64,000 nucleotides of DNA from Utricularia gibba (lineage: Eukaryota > Streptophyta > Magnoliopsida > Lamiales > Lentibulariaceae), in NCBI GenBank assembly GCA_002189035.1, contig CM007989.1, positions 4,216,001 through 4,280,000 of the forward strand, given 5' to 3'. The notes beneath the pieces are model-generated. The model made no database searches, was not told the origin of the DNA, and saw only the letters and a list, made by a program, of their open reading frames with translations. The position numbers were made by a program, and so were the translations under genes. Positions 1-10,214 of this stretch are shown here, in pieces; within the stretch, counting starts at the first letter, position 1; every line of letters starts with the position of its first letter.

Positions 1-770
1 AAATCCCCTTGTTGTGCTAAAGTTGGGCTGAGACGAGGTCCATGGTCTGCCAAAGAAGACGCTCTTCTTTCGAGTTACGTTCAGCAACATGGCGGAGGCC
101 GATGGCGATCCCTGCCGGAAAAAGCAGGTGACTCTCGCATTCTGCTTCTGATTCTGATTCATTCTACATGGGAGCGCTGTGATTCACGTCTTCTGTGTTG
201 TTCTTAGGTCTGCAGCGGTGCGGGAAGAGTTGCCGATTGAGGTGGATGAACTATCTCCGGCCGGGGATAAAGCGAGGGAACATGAGTGAGGCGGAGATAG
301 ATCTCATCGTACGTCTCCACCGTCTGCTCGGGAACCGCTGGTCGCTCATCGCGGGTCGGATACCAGGCCGAACCGACAATGAAATCAAGAACTATTGGAA
401 CACCTATCTCCACAAGAAGATGGCCCCATCATCGCTTTCGGAAAATCAGAAACCGACTGTCCGCAGATCACCTGGTGAACCCAATAACAATAATCAAAGT
501 GATACTCCGAGGACTACCCTTTATGCCCCTAAAGCAGTACGGATTTCTTCCCCGACCAGCATCTCCAGAAAGGTGGAACCGCCGCCTCCCCCGCCACCGG
601 TAACACCGCCGCCTCCCCCGCCACCGGTAACACCGCCGCCGCCACCACTGTCGCTTGATGGTATGCAGGAAGATTTACTGGGTCTGGGTTGGAGAATGCT
701 GCCGGGAGTTTCCGATGGCGAGGTGATGCTAGAGAAGGTGTACGACGAGTACTTGCAGCTTCTTTATTAA
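1..770 (+). CDS. R2R3-MYB transcription factor, 5' end outside window
   Basis: DNA-binding transcription factor of the plant R2R3-MYB family. The first exon is cut by the window edge: 1-127 encodes [15 protein letters not shown] and most of R2. A GT-AG intron spans 128-207, and exon 2 (208-770) carries the rest of R2 ([17 protein letters not shown]), all of R3 and the tail. R3 contains the bHLH-interaction signature in exact spacing (DL-x2-R-x3-L-x6-L-x3-R, within [20 protein letters not shown]), which suggests a partner of R/B-like bHLH proteins in flavonoid or epidermal-cell programmes. The usual second intron in R3, expected near 338, is absent. The tail is proline-rich with a 27-bp tandem duplication and ends [13 protein letters not shown] cannot place the subgroup securely; TT2-like (subgroup 5) is a guess. 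An ATG at 195 lies inside the intron and is not the start. Confidence 0.9.
579..632 (+). repeat. 27-bp perfect tandem duplication in the MYB tail
   Basis: Positions 579-605 and 606-632 are identical. The unit encodes nine residues (seven prolines, Val, Thr), followed by a third shorter proline run. It is in frame, so it lengthens a flexible proline-rich linker without disrupting the protein. Confidence 0.9.
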
Positions 771-3700
771 TCGATCTCGCTCTTTTACCTTCACTTCATC
801 TCCCCTTTCAAAAAAAAAAAAAAAACATTTTCAATCATTTGATATTATAATAAAACTAGTGCACATTTTCATTATTTCAACTATAGCCGTGTTTTAAATT
901 TTATAATATTAAAAAAATAAAAATAGAAATTCAATTATGAGTTATTTTTTAAAATTAAGATGTTTTTTGAGGATGAAATCGATAGAAATAATAATAAATC
1001 TCAAAAGTAAAAAAAACGTTAATTTTGATTTCTAACATGAATACATTATAAATTCAAAAAGGTTATTTTTTATTCAATTAGAAGTAAAAACTAAATAATG
1101 TTTCAAAAGTAAAAATAGCCTCCAAACATTTTCCAAATCATTACAGTATTATTCGTTTTATTAATTTATTAAAATAATTCTATTTAGGATATGTTTACTG
1201 TGCCTCCGAAAAACAACTCTTAAAAAATTATTCTAAAATCTTTTCCGTTTTTATTGGAGCATGGATTCATCATCTTCTCAAAAAAAAAAAAAAAATCAAA
1301 ATAATTTACTATTTTATCTTCATATGAACATAACCAGCACTTGTTTTGTTTGAGAATAAATTCGAGCTACACAAAAAATATTCTTAATTTTTTAAGATTT
1401 TAATCTTTAATCGTTTTATAGTAAAATCAGAAATAGATTCCATGATTAACTTTAGAAATTATTGAATTTAATAAATCTATATTTCAAAGACTAAATAAGA
1501 GATTAATTAAAAAATTATACTATTTATTTTTTTTATCTATTCTAAAAATACATTTGTATCATAATATTAAGTTATATAATAATTTAATTTATTAAACTTT
1601 ACAATATATATTATTTTAATAGATTTTATAATATAATTTTATATTATCTTACAAAATAGTTTTACAATGATTCAATTTCACTTAATGGACAACTATCATT
1701 CGGAGCAGCTAACCTTACACAAGAACTCTATTGCAATCATTCATTTTCTCATCCTTGTCGCCTATGGCCTGAATGCAATAGGTTATATGGGATATGGATA
1801 GTCATAATCTAAAAAATAATTTTATTTTACATAATTTGAAATACAGTTTCAAATTACAAAATAATGACTTACTTATATTGAAATAATAAGTTGAGATTAT
1901 GGATATTAATTTTTTACATGAATTTTTAACCGAATTAAAAATGATTATATAATAAATAAAATCTCATTATTTTAGTATCATAAGCTCGAACAGGTTGCCC
2001 ATTTGTATGTCTTTGCGGAGGACACGTCACGCATTGGGAAACCCTAAATTTATTATTATTTGGCTATTAAAAATAAAAGGGACCACAAGGCCAAGAAATT
2101 GAAGACAGGCCACTGTCGTTTACTGTCGTCGGTGGTCACGTCCCCACGTACTTTTCAAGTTTCAACGGCGTGCGTTATTTTGAGGGATTTAAATTTCGAA
2201 AATTATATTCGTAAAATCGAAATTTTGTTTTTTTTTAATATTTTATTAGAACATAGAAATCGGTGAAATCCATTGGCTGGTAAAGGAGTGGGCTTTGAAT
2301 CAATGGGGGGACTGCCTTTCATGATTTTTTTTTAATTATTTTTATAATACACATATATACATAAAATGATTTCACAAAAAATATAAATATGTTTAAAATA
2401 TATAATAAAGAAAAAATAAGCAATAAAGGTCATAAAATTGATATCGAAAGACCTCCACATTCCCGATACGAAGACACTTCCAAAGATAGATGCACTCACT
2501 TCATGTGAATCATGTGTGTGAATGAGACTCTTATTCAAAAGGAAATAGACGTGATGAGGTTACTAACTGCTCAAGAGTCAAGATCCTACCGAATAAATAT
2601 GACACATTGACCGTGTTCTATAAATTTTGGAGATTTTAATTTTATTTTGTTATGTGACAAAATTAAAAATGAAGGTTTTACGATTAATTTTAAAAAGTAT
2701 TGAGTTTTCGTTTTAATGATAAAATAAGATATTAATTAAAAATTATATTATTTACTTTATATATACTTTAAAATATATATTTATATTATCAACTTAAATT
2801 ATACCATAATTTAATTTATTAAAAATTAAAGTATATAATTCAATATATTAAAATTTATAAGAGCATCTTTAATGATGATTTCTGGAAATGCTGACATGAT
2901 TTTACGAAAATTATTTTTATTTTTACGAAAATCATTTTTATTTTGAGTTATATGCTACGGAAATCATTTTGAAGAAACTCAGTTTCTTTATGAAAACTCA
3001 ATAACATAAACCACGTCTATTACTTGATTAAACATGATATAGTATACATGATTGACTTCACGTTTTTATGGTTTATCATAACTTTAAAATAAGGTCATCT
3101 TTCGAAAATACAATAAAACTTTATAGAACGATCAATTTTTATGGGTCAACATCAATATATGATAATACAATTGATAAAACTGTGAAATTTAATTTACATT
3201 ATTTTGTTTCTACGTAAGAATAAACTACTATACTTAGGAACTATAGCGCGGCGTAATTATTGAAAATTAAAGCAGAATAATTGAATAAAAACTAATTAAA
3301 ATATAAAGGCCATGTGCATGGGCCGGCTGTACCGATGGAAAGCCGAAGAAGACACACAGACGTCACGTCTCGTCACGTGATCGATGCCATGCGCGACGCC
3401 TGGAGGAAAGCGGTTGTCTCAATTCGAGATGGGACCCACAAAAATTATTCTCAAAATGAATGTTAATAAATTTAACACGTCATCATCAAAACATGTAATT
3501 AATCTTTTTTGTACTGACTTGCATTAAGTAAAATATTATGAAATAAAAAATAATTATGTAAAATTTAATATTTTTAATATTTCAAAATTACTGAATAAGT
3601 GATCGATTGGGAATGAAGACCACTTTCAAAACATCGGGGCGATCGGAGAAATCGAGCTGGAAGGTAGACAGCATTCATGAGAGTGTTTGATGGCTTGGAG

Positions 3701-3798
3701 GTTGGGTAACGGCGGTGAGTTTGTGAGGAATGCTTATTGATTTGGGTATGGGTTGATTGTTTGGAGGTTCGGATTCCATTGATGCAAGCTCATGATCC
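771..3798. other. AT-rich intergenic region
   Basis: About 3 kb of strongly AT-rich sequence between the MYB stop and the fucosidase start. Short open frames here are low-complexity and show no recognisable protein similarity. A CACGTG core occurs near 3376 (within a CGTCACGTGATC context), compatible with a G-box upstream of the fucosidase, but its function is not shown. I see no RNA gene or recognisable transposon. Confidence 0.6.
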
Positions 3799-5346
3799 AT
3801 GGCTGCACAGTCGTCATCTTTCTCCTTCTTTTTCTGGTTTTTGGTGGTGTATCGGTTGTCTTCTTCAATTTGCATTGGTGTCCAAGTGGAAAGGGCGGTT
3901 CCGCCGTTGCCGGTCCTCCCATTGCCTTCTTACTCGCAGCTCAAATGGCAGCAACGGGAGATCATCATGTTCCTTCACTTCGGGGTCAACACCTTCACCG
4001 ATTCTGAGTGGGGGACCGGCAGCGAGTCGCCCGCCGTTTTCAATCCGACCGGGCTCAATGCCACCCAGTGGGTCGAGACTGCCTCCGCCGCAGGCGTTTC
4101 GTTGATGATTCTCACTGCCAAGCACCATGATGGGTTCTGTCTTTGGCCCTCCAAGTACACCGATCATTCGGTGACCGGGAGCCCGTGGAAGCATGGCCAT
4201 GGAGACGTGGTTCGAGAATTCACCGCCGCAGCTGCTGACCGGCAAATCGATATAGGACTGTATCTTTCCCCGTGGGACCGCCATGATGAGAGATACGGCC
4301 ATATAAAGGCGTACAATGAATACTACTTGGCTCAGCTGCAGGAGCTTCTCCGAGGTTATGGAAGTGTACACGAGATATGGTTTGATGGAGCAAAGGGAGC
4401 TAACGCGACAAACATGACCTACTACTTCGATGATTGGTTTTCAATGTCGAAGGAACTTCAGGGTGCGATCAACATATTCTCGGACGCCGGACCCGGAATC
4501 CGGTGGATCGGAAACGAGAAGGGTCACGCCGGAGAGACATGCTGGTCCACTATCAATGCAACAGCATTATCAATAGGCAATGCAAGTATCGAAAGGTAGG
4601 TCTTTGTAGTTGTCCTCTAACTCTTTTTAAAAAGCAGTCTTCCAACTGTTTGATCAAATTCCCAGTTACATACACACCGGAGATCCTAGGGGGAGAACTG
4701 GATACCGCCGGAGTGCGATGTTTCAATCAGGAAAGGCTGGTTTTGGCACAAGTCGGAATCGCCAAAGAAGCTAAGTGAACTACTTGACACATACTATAAA
4801 TCTGTGGGCCGGAACTGCGTGCTGTTGATCAATGTTCCTCCGAATTCAACCGGACTGATATCCGAATCAGATGTAGAAAGGATGAAGGAGCTCAGGGGAG
4901 CAATCAACACCATATTTTCGAGAAACTTGGCAGAGAATTGCTCTGTTAATGCAAGCAGTCAGAGAGGAGGGGGAAGAGATTTTAGCCCCGAAAATGTGCT
5001 GGATGATGATCACCTATGGACTTTCTGGGCTCCAAGTGAAGAAGACGAGGAGGGAAACTATTGGATTGAATTGAGTGCAGGGAGTGGAAAGATCCATTTC
5101 AACGTTGTCCGGATTCAGGAAGCGATCGGATTAGGACAAAGGATTCAGAGACATGAAATTCATGTGGATGGAGTCAAAGTTGTGGAAGAAACTACTGTAG
5201 GGTACAAGAGGCTTCATAGGTTAACAAACAGAGAACTATGTGGATCCAATGTGAGGATTAGAATCACCAAAGCAAAGAGCACACCTCTGATATCTTCCCT
5301 GGGGCTCTATTTTGATCCTTTTTGGAACTCAACAAACGATCAATGA
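3799..5346 (+). CDS. FUC1: Alpha-L-fucosidase, GH29 (FUC1-like), with an internal frameshift
   Basis: Retaining exoglycosidase that removes alpha-L-fucose from glycans, expected to be secreted or apoplastic. The start at 3799 gives a hydrophobic signal peptide (SFSFFFWFLVVYRL). Exon 1 is 3799-4595 and exon 2 is 4666-5346. The GH29 core is clear: FLHFGVNTFTDSEWGTG, LTAKHHDGFCLWPS, GLYLSPWDRH, the nucleophile region EIWFDGAKG, and IFSDAGPGIRWIGNE; the C-terminal beta-sandwich ends ISSLGLYFDPFW. Exon 2 opens in frame as YIHTGDPRG, but the matching continuation (NWIPPECDVSIRKGWFWH) lies in another frame. The G run at 4689-4693 has five Gs where six are needed. With one extra G the model is 492 residues, near the family's usual length. 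It is either a sequencing error or a recent null allele. No alternative GT-AG junction rescues the frame. Confidence 0.88.
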
Positions 5347-5678
5347 AAGGATCACCATGTATGAGGCTTTTAAGAATAAATTCATGAATATTGTTCATGA
5401 ACATGAATGCCAAGATTTTGCTTGTTGACTAAATGCATTCGTAATGATAATGTGCTTATGTGACAGAGGAGTTGAATGCATTCCTAGTCTTCTGCAGATT
5501 TGATGTTGATTATGGAATGGAGAACATTCCTAGTCTCCATATGCCTCTTTTTTCTGTTCTCTTAAAACATGCAAACCTTATGTAAAGTACAACTTCAAGA
5601 ATTGGCCTTTGCACCGAAATACCCCATATGTTTTCTTACTGTAGAGAGCTTGATATGGCAAAGGAGATTGCAGCAAAG
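5347..5678. other. Convergent 3' intergenic region
   Basis: 332 bases between the fucosidase stop and the stop of the minus-strand DUF668 gene. It probably holds both 3' untranslated regions and polyadenylation signals. No further gene is seen. Confidence 0.6.
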
Positions 5679-6992
5679 CTAAGCATGGCCTTGGGACTGG
5701 GCATTCATCTGTTTCTCACATCTCCAAATGCAGTTAAGTCCGATAAGGAGCTCGGTTATGGCAGCCTCAGTCTTCTCTTGGTTTGCAAAGCACAGAGTTT
5801 GGAGTAGAAGGACATCGCTTTTAGGGACTGGACGCCGGTTCTCAATGCTTCTTTCACTGTGCCATAAGATCATGTTGTGAGCCAGCGGTGAGAGCCACAC
5901 CAGTGTCTTGTGCAGGGTATTTCTCCACTCAGCTGCAAGGACCTGGTCTCCTGCTGAACGTCGGCATCCTTTTGATCGAGATCTTAAAGCAAGACGAATA
6001 CTGCTCGGCAGCATTGTGTAGAGAGAATCCCTGGCAGTAGGCCCGAGAGCACTCGATGATCGCACCATCTTTTCAATGAGAATGATCAGGTTTGCATAGT
6101 GCAAGGACAGCGCCGTTGCTCCTAATGTGCCTGGGGGTGGTCTCAGACTCATGGAGCTTGGCTCCACAGAACTCCCTTCCAGGCCATGATTCGGATGCAT
6201 TCTGGTCCAAGGAGCGGATGCAGATTCGTTTTCACAGGGATAAATCAGTGCTGAAGCAGAAACACTTCGAAGCAGCGACGTGTGAAGGATATGCCCACGT
6301 CCACAAAAAGCAAGCTTGATTCTTGCAAGCGTTGTGAAGACACATCTCACCAGCAATGGGATAACAGATTCAAAGCTTTTGGACCACAAAGATTTCACCT
6401 TCAGGCTTTTTACTTGCTGTTTTTTCCAGAGAATTCTCTGCTGCAACTCGGTGAGCTTCCGCTCTTTGATTCCAGAGGCCCTCTCTTTAGATCCCGCCAA
6501 TCTCTTCAGCTCATTCTCAAGCACCGACAGCTCACTCATCTCCCTGTGTAAAGCAGCGGTTACAGCAACAAATCTTTCCATTCTCCTGATCATGGACCGT
6601 GTTTCCCTTGATTCCGAAATCCATTGATATGGATCGTGCCCCGGATCGGCGAGACGATCGAAGACATCATCGAATGATCGGAAACTGAAATCCTCGCATT
6701 TTCTGCCCATCCAGGAAACTGATCGCGTCACGGACCGGAGACTCTCCACCATCTCCGCAAACGCCAAGCCAAGCAGAAACTCCTCGTCGTCTGAGACAAA
6801 GCGCCGAACACCTTCAAGACGTATGGATTCCGACCTGATACGAGCCACACTCTCCTCCGACGAGGATCGCCATATATGGAGAAGCTTGGACATTGAACCC
6901 GAGACTTCAAAAGCCAGCACCCCAACCACAGATCTCCGCTTCCTCTGAAACATGGCGCACATGATCTTGTCCAACCACGCCTCCCCCGGCAT
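5679..6992 (-). CDS. DUF3475/DUF668 protein (PSI-like)
   Basis: Intronless 437-residue protein of a plant-specific family related to PSK SIMULATOR proteins, which have been linked to growth signalling; the molecular role is unknown. The N-terminal DUF3475 region is visible at about residues 24-80 (VGVLAFEVSGSMSKLLHIWR). A Lys/Glu-rich predicted coiled coil follows in the middle (ELQQRILWKKQQVKSLKVK). The C-terminal DUF668 domain begins PPGTLGATALSLHYANLIIL, contains YTMLPSSIRLALRSR and ends in the conserved KTEAAITELLIGLNCIWR. Length and order match short Arabidopsis members of the family (At5g51670-type, from memory). It lacks an obvious N-terminal MG myristoylation start. It lies tail-to-tail with the fucosidase. 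The reading frame is intact. Confidence 0.9.
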   Translation of the reverse strand: MPGEAWLDKIMCAMFQRKRRSVVGVLAFEVSGSMSKLLHIWRSSSEESVARIRSESIRLEGVRRFVSDDEEFLLGLAFAEMVESLRSVTRSVSWMGRKCEDFSFRSFDDVFDRLADPGHDPYQWISESRETRSMIRRMERFVAVTAALHREMSELSVLENELKRLAGSKERASGIKERKLTELQQRILWKKQQVKSLKVKSLWSKSFESVIPLLVRCVFTTLARIKLAFCGRGHILHTSLLRSVSASALIYPCENESASAPWTRMHPNHGLEGSSVEPSSMSLRPPPGTLGATALSLHYANLIILIEKMVRSSSALGPTARDSLYTMLPSSIRLALRSRSKGCRRSAGDQVLAAEWRNTLHKTLVWLSPLAHNMILWHSERSIENRRPVPKSDVLLLQTLCFANQEKTEAAITELLIGLNCIWRCEKQMNAQSQGHA

Positions 6993-8597
6993 AGCTGACC
7001 CGCAAATGATCTTAAAAGCTGGCTCTTTCCTGGATCACAGCGGAAAACAGTGAGTCATCTCCGTTCGTTCTCTTGTGGGTTTTAACGACCATCAGAACCA
7101 AACACACACAGAAACATGGGCACGTGGGCAAAAGATCTTACAGTAGTGGCGAATCGCGAGGCAATGGAGTCGGGGAGATTTGCTTCTTCTCCACTTGGAC
7201 ACCATTAGCGGATGGATGTGCTTGTCTTGTAGTAGTGCACGTGAAAAAGTAGTCAACCCTCAGTCAAAGTATCATTGGACGGGAACTACGCCTTTGGAAA
7301 CGGAAGATTATCTTTAAAAGCATTTAAAATAATTTTATTGTAATTATTGCATAAATATTGTCCCAAAATTTAAAATAGTATCTTTAAATATTAAGATTTT
7401 ATGACACAATTTTCTCTATAAAATCATATTTGATAAAATTATTTACGACATTAAAAATGTGTTATTAAATATATCTATGTAATGTATTTTCAATATTCGT
7501 AATATTATTTGAAATATATATTTATAAAATTCATCTAATTCATTTGTTCACTTAATTCTAACGATTTTATATTTTACACTTTTAAGAAAAAAATATGTAC
7601 AAAATCAGAATTATCCCTATATTTAAATATATCCTCTCTTTCGTCCAAACCATGTGAAATTCTATCACCAGATCCTTGGTATTATATTCTACTCTTAAAT
7701 GTTGAGTACCCCCTCATTCCATAATTGACACTTGCTATGGTTTGGTTCTACATACTTTTTGCTTAATTATATAACATATTTATATTTTAAAATATAAATA
7801 ATTCAAATATATTAATAATAATAGATGCAACTACAATATTACAAATAAACCTAGTGACTCCCACGTGGACTTCCATGTGACGTGCGTCATTTCCCATTTT
7901 TTAAAATGGACAGTTAAAATTAGATATTTAATTCAAAAATAATAACCAATTTCTAATTCTAAATAGAAACTTCCATCATTATCATTAAATAGGAGAGATT
8001 TTTGCTCTAAAAAATAATTGAATTTAATTAACGTTTTTCTTTTTTTTTTTAAAGTTGTAAATCCAAAATTTCTCGTTTATCGCAATTACTTATGAAAAAC
8101 ATAACAAATAATGAAATTTTGATCAAAATCGAATCATTAGTATCCAATATGATAACATAAAATAAACCATTAAAATTGTAAAAAAAAATTAAGTTGAAGG
8201 ATGCAGATGCATGCATTAATAATTAATTAATTAGTATTTGTTATTGGGACTAGAAATAAGAATTAAATGGTTTTGAATAAGTTAAAAAATATAATTTTAA
8301 ATAAACACATGTACATGGTATTTTAATCTCGTGTTTATTTAAAATTATCGTCTTATAATTTATAATCTTATTTTGAAACTTATATAATCATAAAATTATT
8401 ATTACTATTGTTATTTATTTTTTTGCATGGATTCGTGGCAAAGGAACAAAACCTGCTGTTCAACTGCATCACTCCTTTGTGAAAAGTGAGGAGGCATGAA
8501 CTAAGCAAAGTGAGGAAGGCGCGGTTGGAGCAAGAATCATGCACAAAGCTCGTTCGGCATCTGAATCTTCTCCTCTTCTTTAGCAGGATGTGTCTCG
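6993..8597. other. AT-rich divergent intergenic region
   Basis: Separates the minus-strand DUF668 gene from the plus-strand AVT1 gene, so it should contain both promoters. CACGTG-type cores are visible near 7123 and 7228, on the DUF668 side. The rest is AT-rich with no recognisable gene or repeat family. Confidence 0.55.
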
Positions 8598-10214
8598 ATG
8601 CATTCATCATCCAGAATTAAGAGCTTTGGCGACATCTGCGTCTCCCCAGCTACGATATATATGGATCTCGGACGCCGCAGCCGCTCCTCTCTGTGCGGAA
8701 ATTTTCCTTCATGGTCGACGACGTCCAGACGAGCGTCGCCGGAGAAATGGCGGACACCGCAGCCCGAGGTACGGACTTGGAGATTTCTGATGAAGGAAAG
8801 AATCTGCGCCAGAATGTTGTGAAAGCCGGGATTTCTTTCACCCAGGCGGTCCTCAACATGATCGGCATGCTTATAGGTACTCTGTGCTGATCTGGTTGTG
8901 AATTTCAGAACTGTGATTCGAGTTATGTGCGTAGGGTTGGGGCAGCTATCGACTCCATACGCACTGGAGAACGGCGGATGGGGATCGGCGTTCATACTGG
9001 TCGGGCTGGGGGCGGTGTGTGCATACACGTGTCATCTTCTCGGGAAGTGCCTGGACAAGAACCAGAAGTCAAGCGACTACAAGGACATCGGGCAGAACGC
9101 GTTCGGTAGGAAGGGAAAAATCATAGCCGCAAGCTTCATATACATGGAGATCTTCATGGCCCTCGTCTCCTACACCATATCTCTCCATGACAACCTCGCC
9201 ATTGTCTTCCATGGCGTCCATTTCAAATGGCATTTGGCGCATTTATCTTCCTCTCAACTGATAGCCATAATAGCTGTTCTAGTGGCGCTTCCCAGCCTGT
9301 GGCTCAGGAATCTGTCTTCGATCTCCTTCCTGTCGACTGCTGGGATTGTGATGTCGATCATCATTCTTTTGAGTGTGGTTGGGACGGCCATTTCTGGGAA
9401 AGTTAAAGCTGATCAGCGGATTCCGTTTCTGCACCTCAAAAATCTTCCTGCTATATCCGGACTTTACATGTTCAGTTTTGCCGGGCACATTGTCTTCCCC
9501 AACATACACGCCGCCATGGAAGATCCTTCAAAGTTCACTAAGGTATCATCCTAAATTAATTAAAATGCAGCAAACACTATCGTAAATTGAATCCCTTTTC
9601 AACATAAATTGTGAAGATGTGCAGAGATCATTTACTTGTATATATGTAATTACTATTTTAAATCCACCCAGGTGTCGATTGTGAGCTTCGCAGTGGTGAC
9701 GAGTATGTACACCAGTTTAGCCTTCATGGGAGCAAAGCTCTTCGGCCCTCAAGTCAACCCGCAGATAACACTAAGCATGCCACGGAACCTCGTGCTGACG
9801 AAGATCGCTCTCTGGGCAACATCCCTCACACCGATGACGAAATACGCTCTGGAGTTCGCGCCCTTTGCCATCGAGCTCGACAAGAGCCTGCCCCAGAAGA
9901 TGCACCCGAGGACGAAGACGATCATCCGAGGGACGGTGGGGTCGATTCTGCTGCTGCTGATCCTCACACTTGCTCTGGCGGCGCCCTACTTCGAGCATGT
10001 GCTGAGCCTCACCGGATCTCTCGTCAGCGTGGGTATCAGTATCGTGATTCCCTGCGCCTTCTACACCAAGATATTCTGGAGGCAGATTTCTGTGCCCTTG
10101 TTGGCTCTCAACGCGATCCTCGTCATCTTGGGAGTGGTCATGGGAGCTTTCGGGACGATTTCGTCTTCCAAGTCCCTGCTGTTGAGCTTGCGAAAAGGCC
10201 ACAGAACAGCATGA
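8598..10214 (+). CDS. AVT1-type vacuolar amino-acid transporter (AVT1H-like)
   Basis: Proton-coupled amino-acid transporter of the AAAP/APC superfamily, expected in the tonoplast. Exons: 8598-8876, 8935-9542, 9672-10214. Motifs are typical: GISFTQAVLNMIGMLIG continuing into LGQLSTPYALENGGWGS, YKDIGQNAFGRKGK, GLYMFSFAGHIVFPNI, MTKYALEFAPFAIELD, and a run of about ten hydrophobic segments. The start is ambiguous. In-frame ATG 8711 (MVDDVQTSVAG) needs no correction. A longer model from ATG 8598 (MHSSSRIKSFGDICVSP) joins the open frame YDIYGSRTPQPLLSVRKFSF if one C is added to the run at 8644-8647; exon 1 then has the phase that exon 2 requires, giving 476 residues. I prefer the longer model because one-base-short runs recur across this window. 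Confidence 0.85.

Noticed and set aside
195..770. MYB protein starting at an ATG-like start at 195
   Set aside because: This start lies inside the R2 intron. The true reading continues from the upstream exon at 1-127.
8537..9028. 163-codon open frame on the minus strand
   Set aside because: It is antisense to AVT1 exons 1 and 2 and has no recognisable domain; the plus-strand protein is clearly real.
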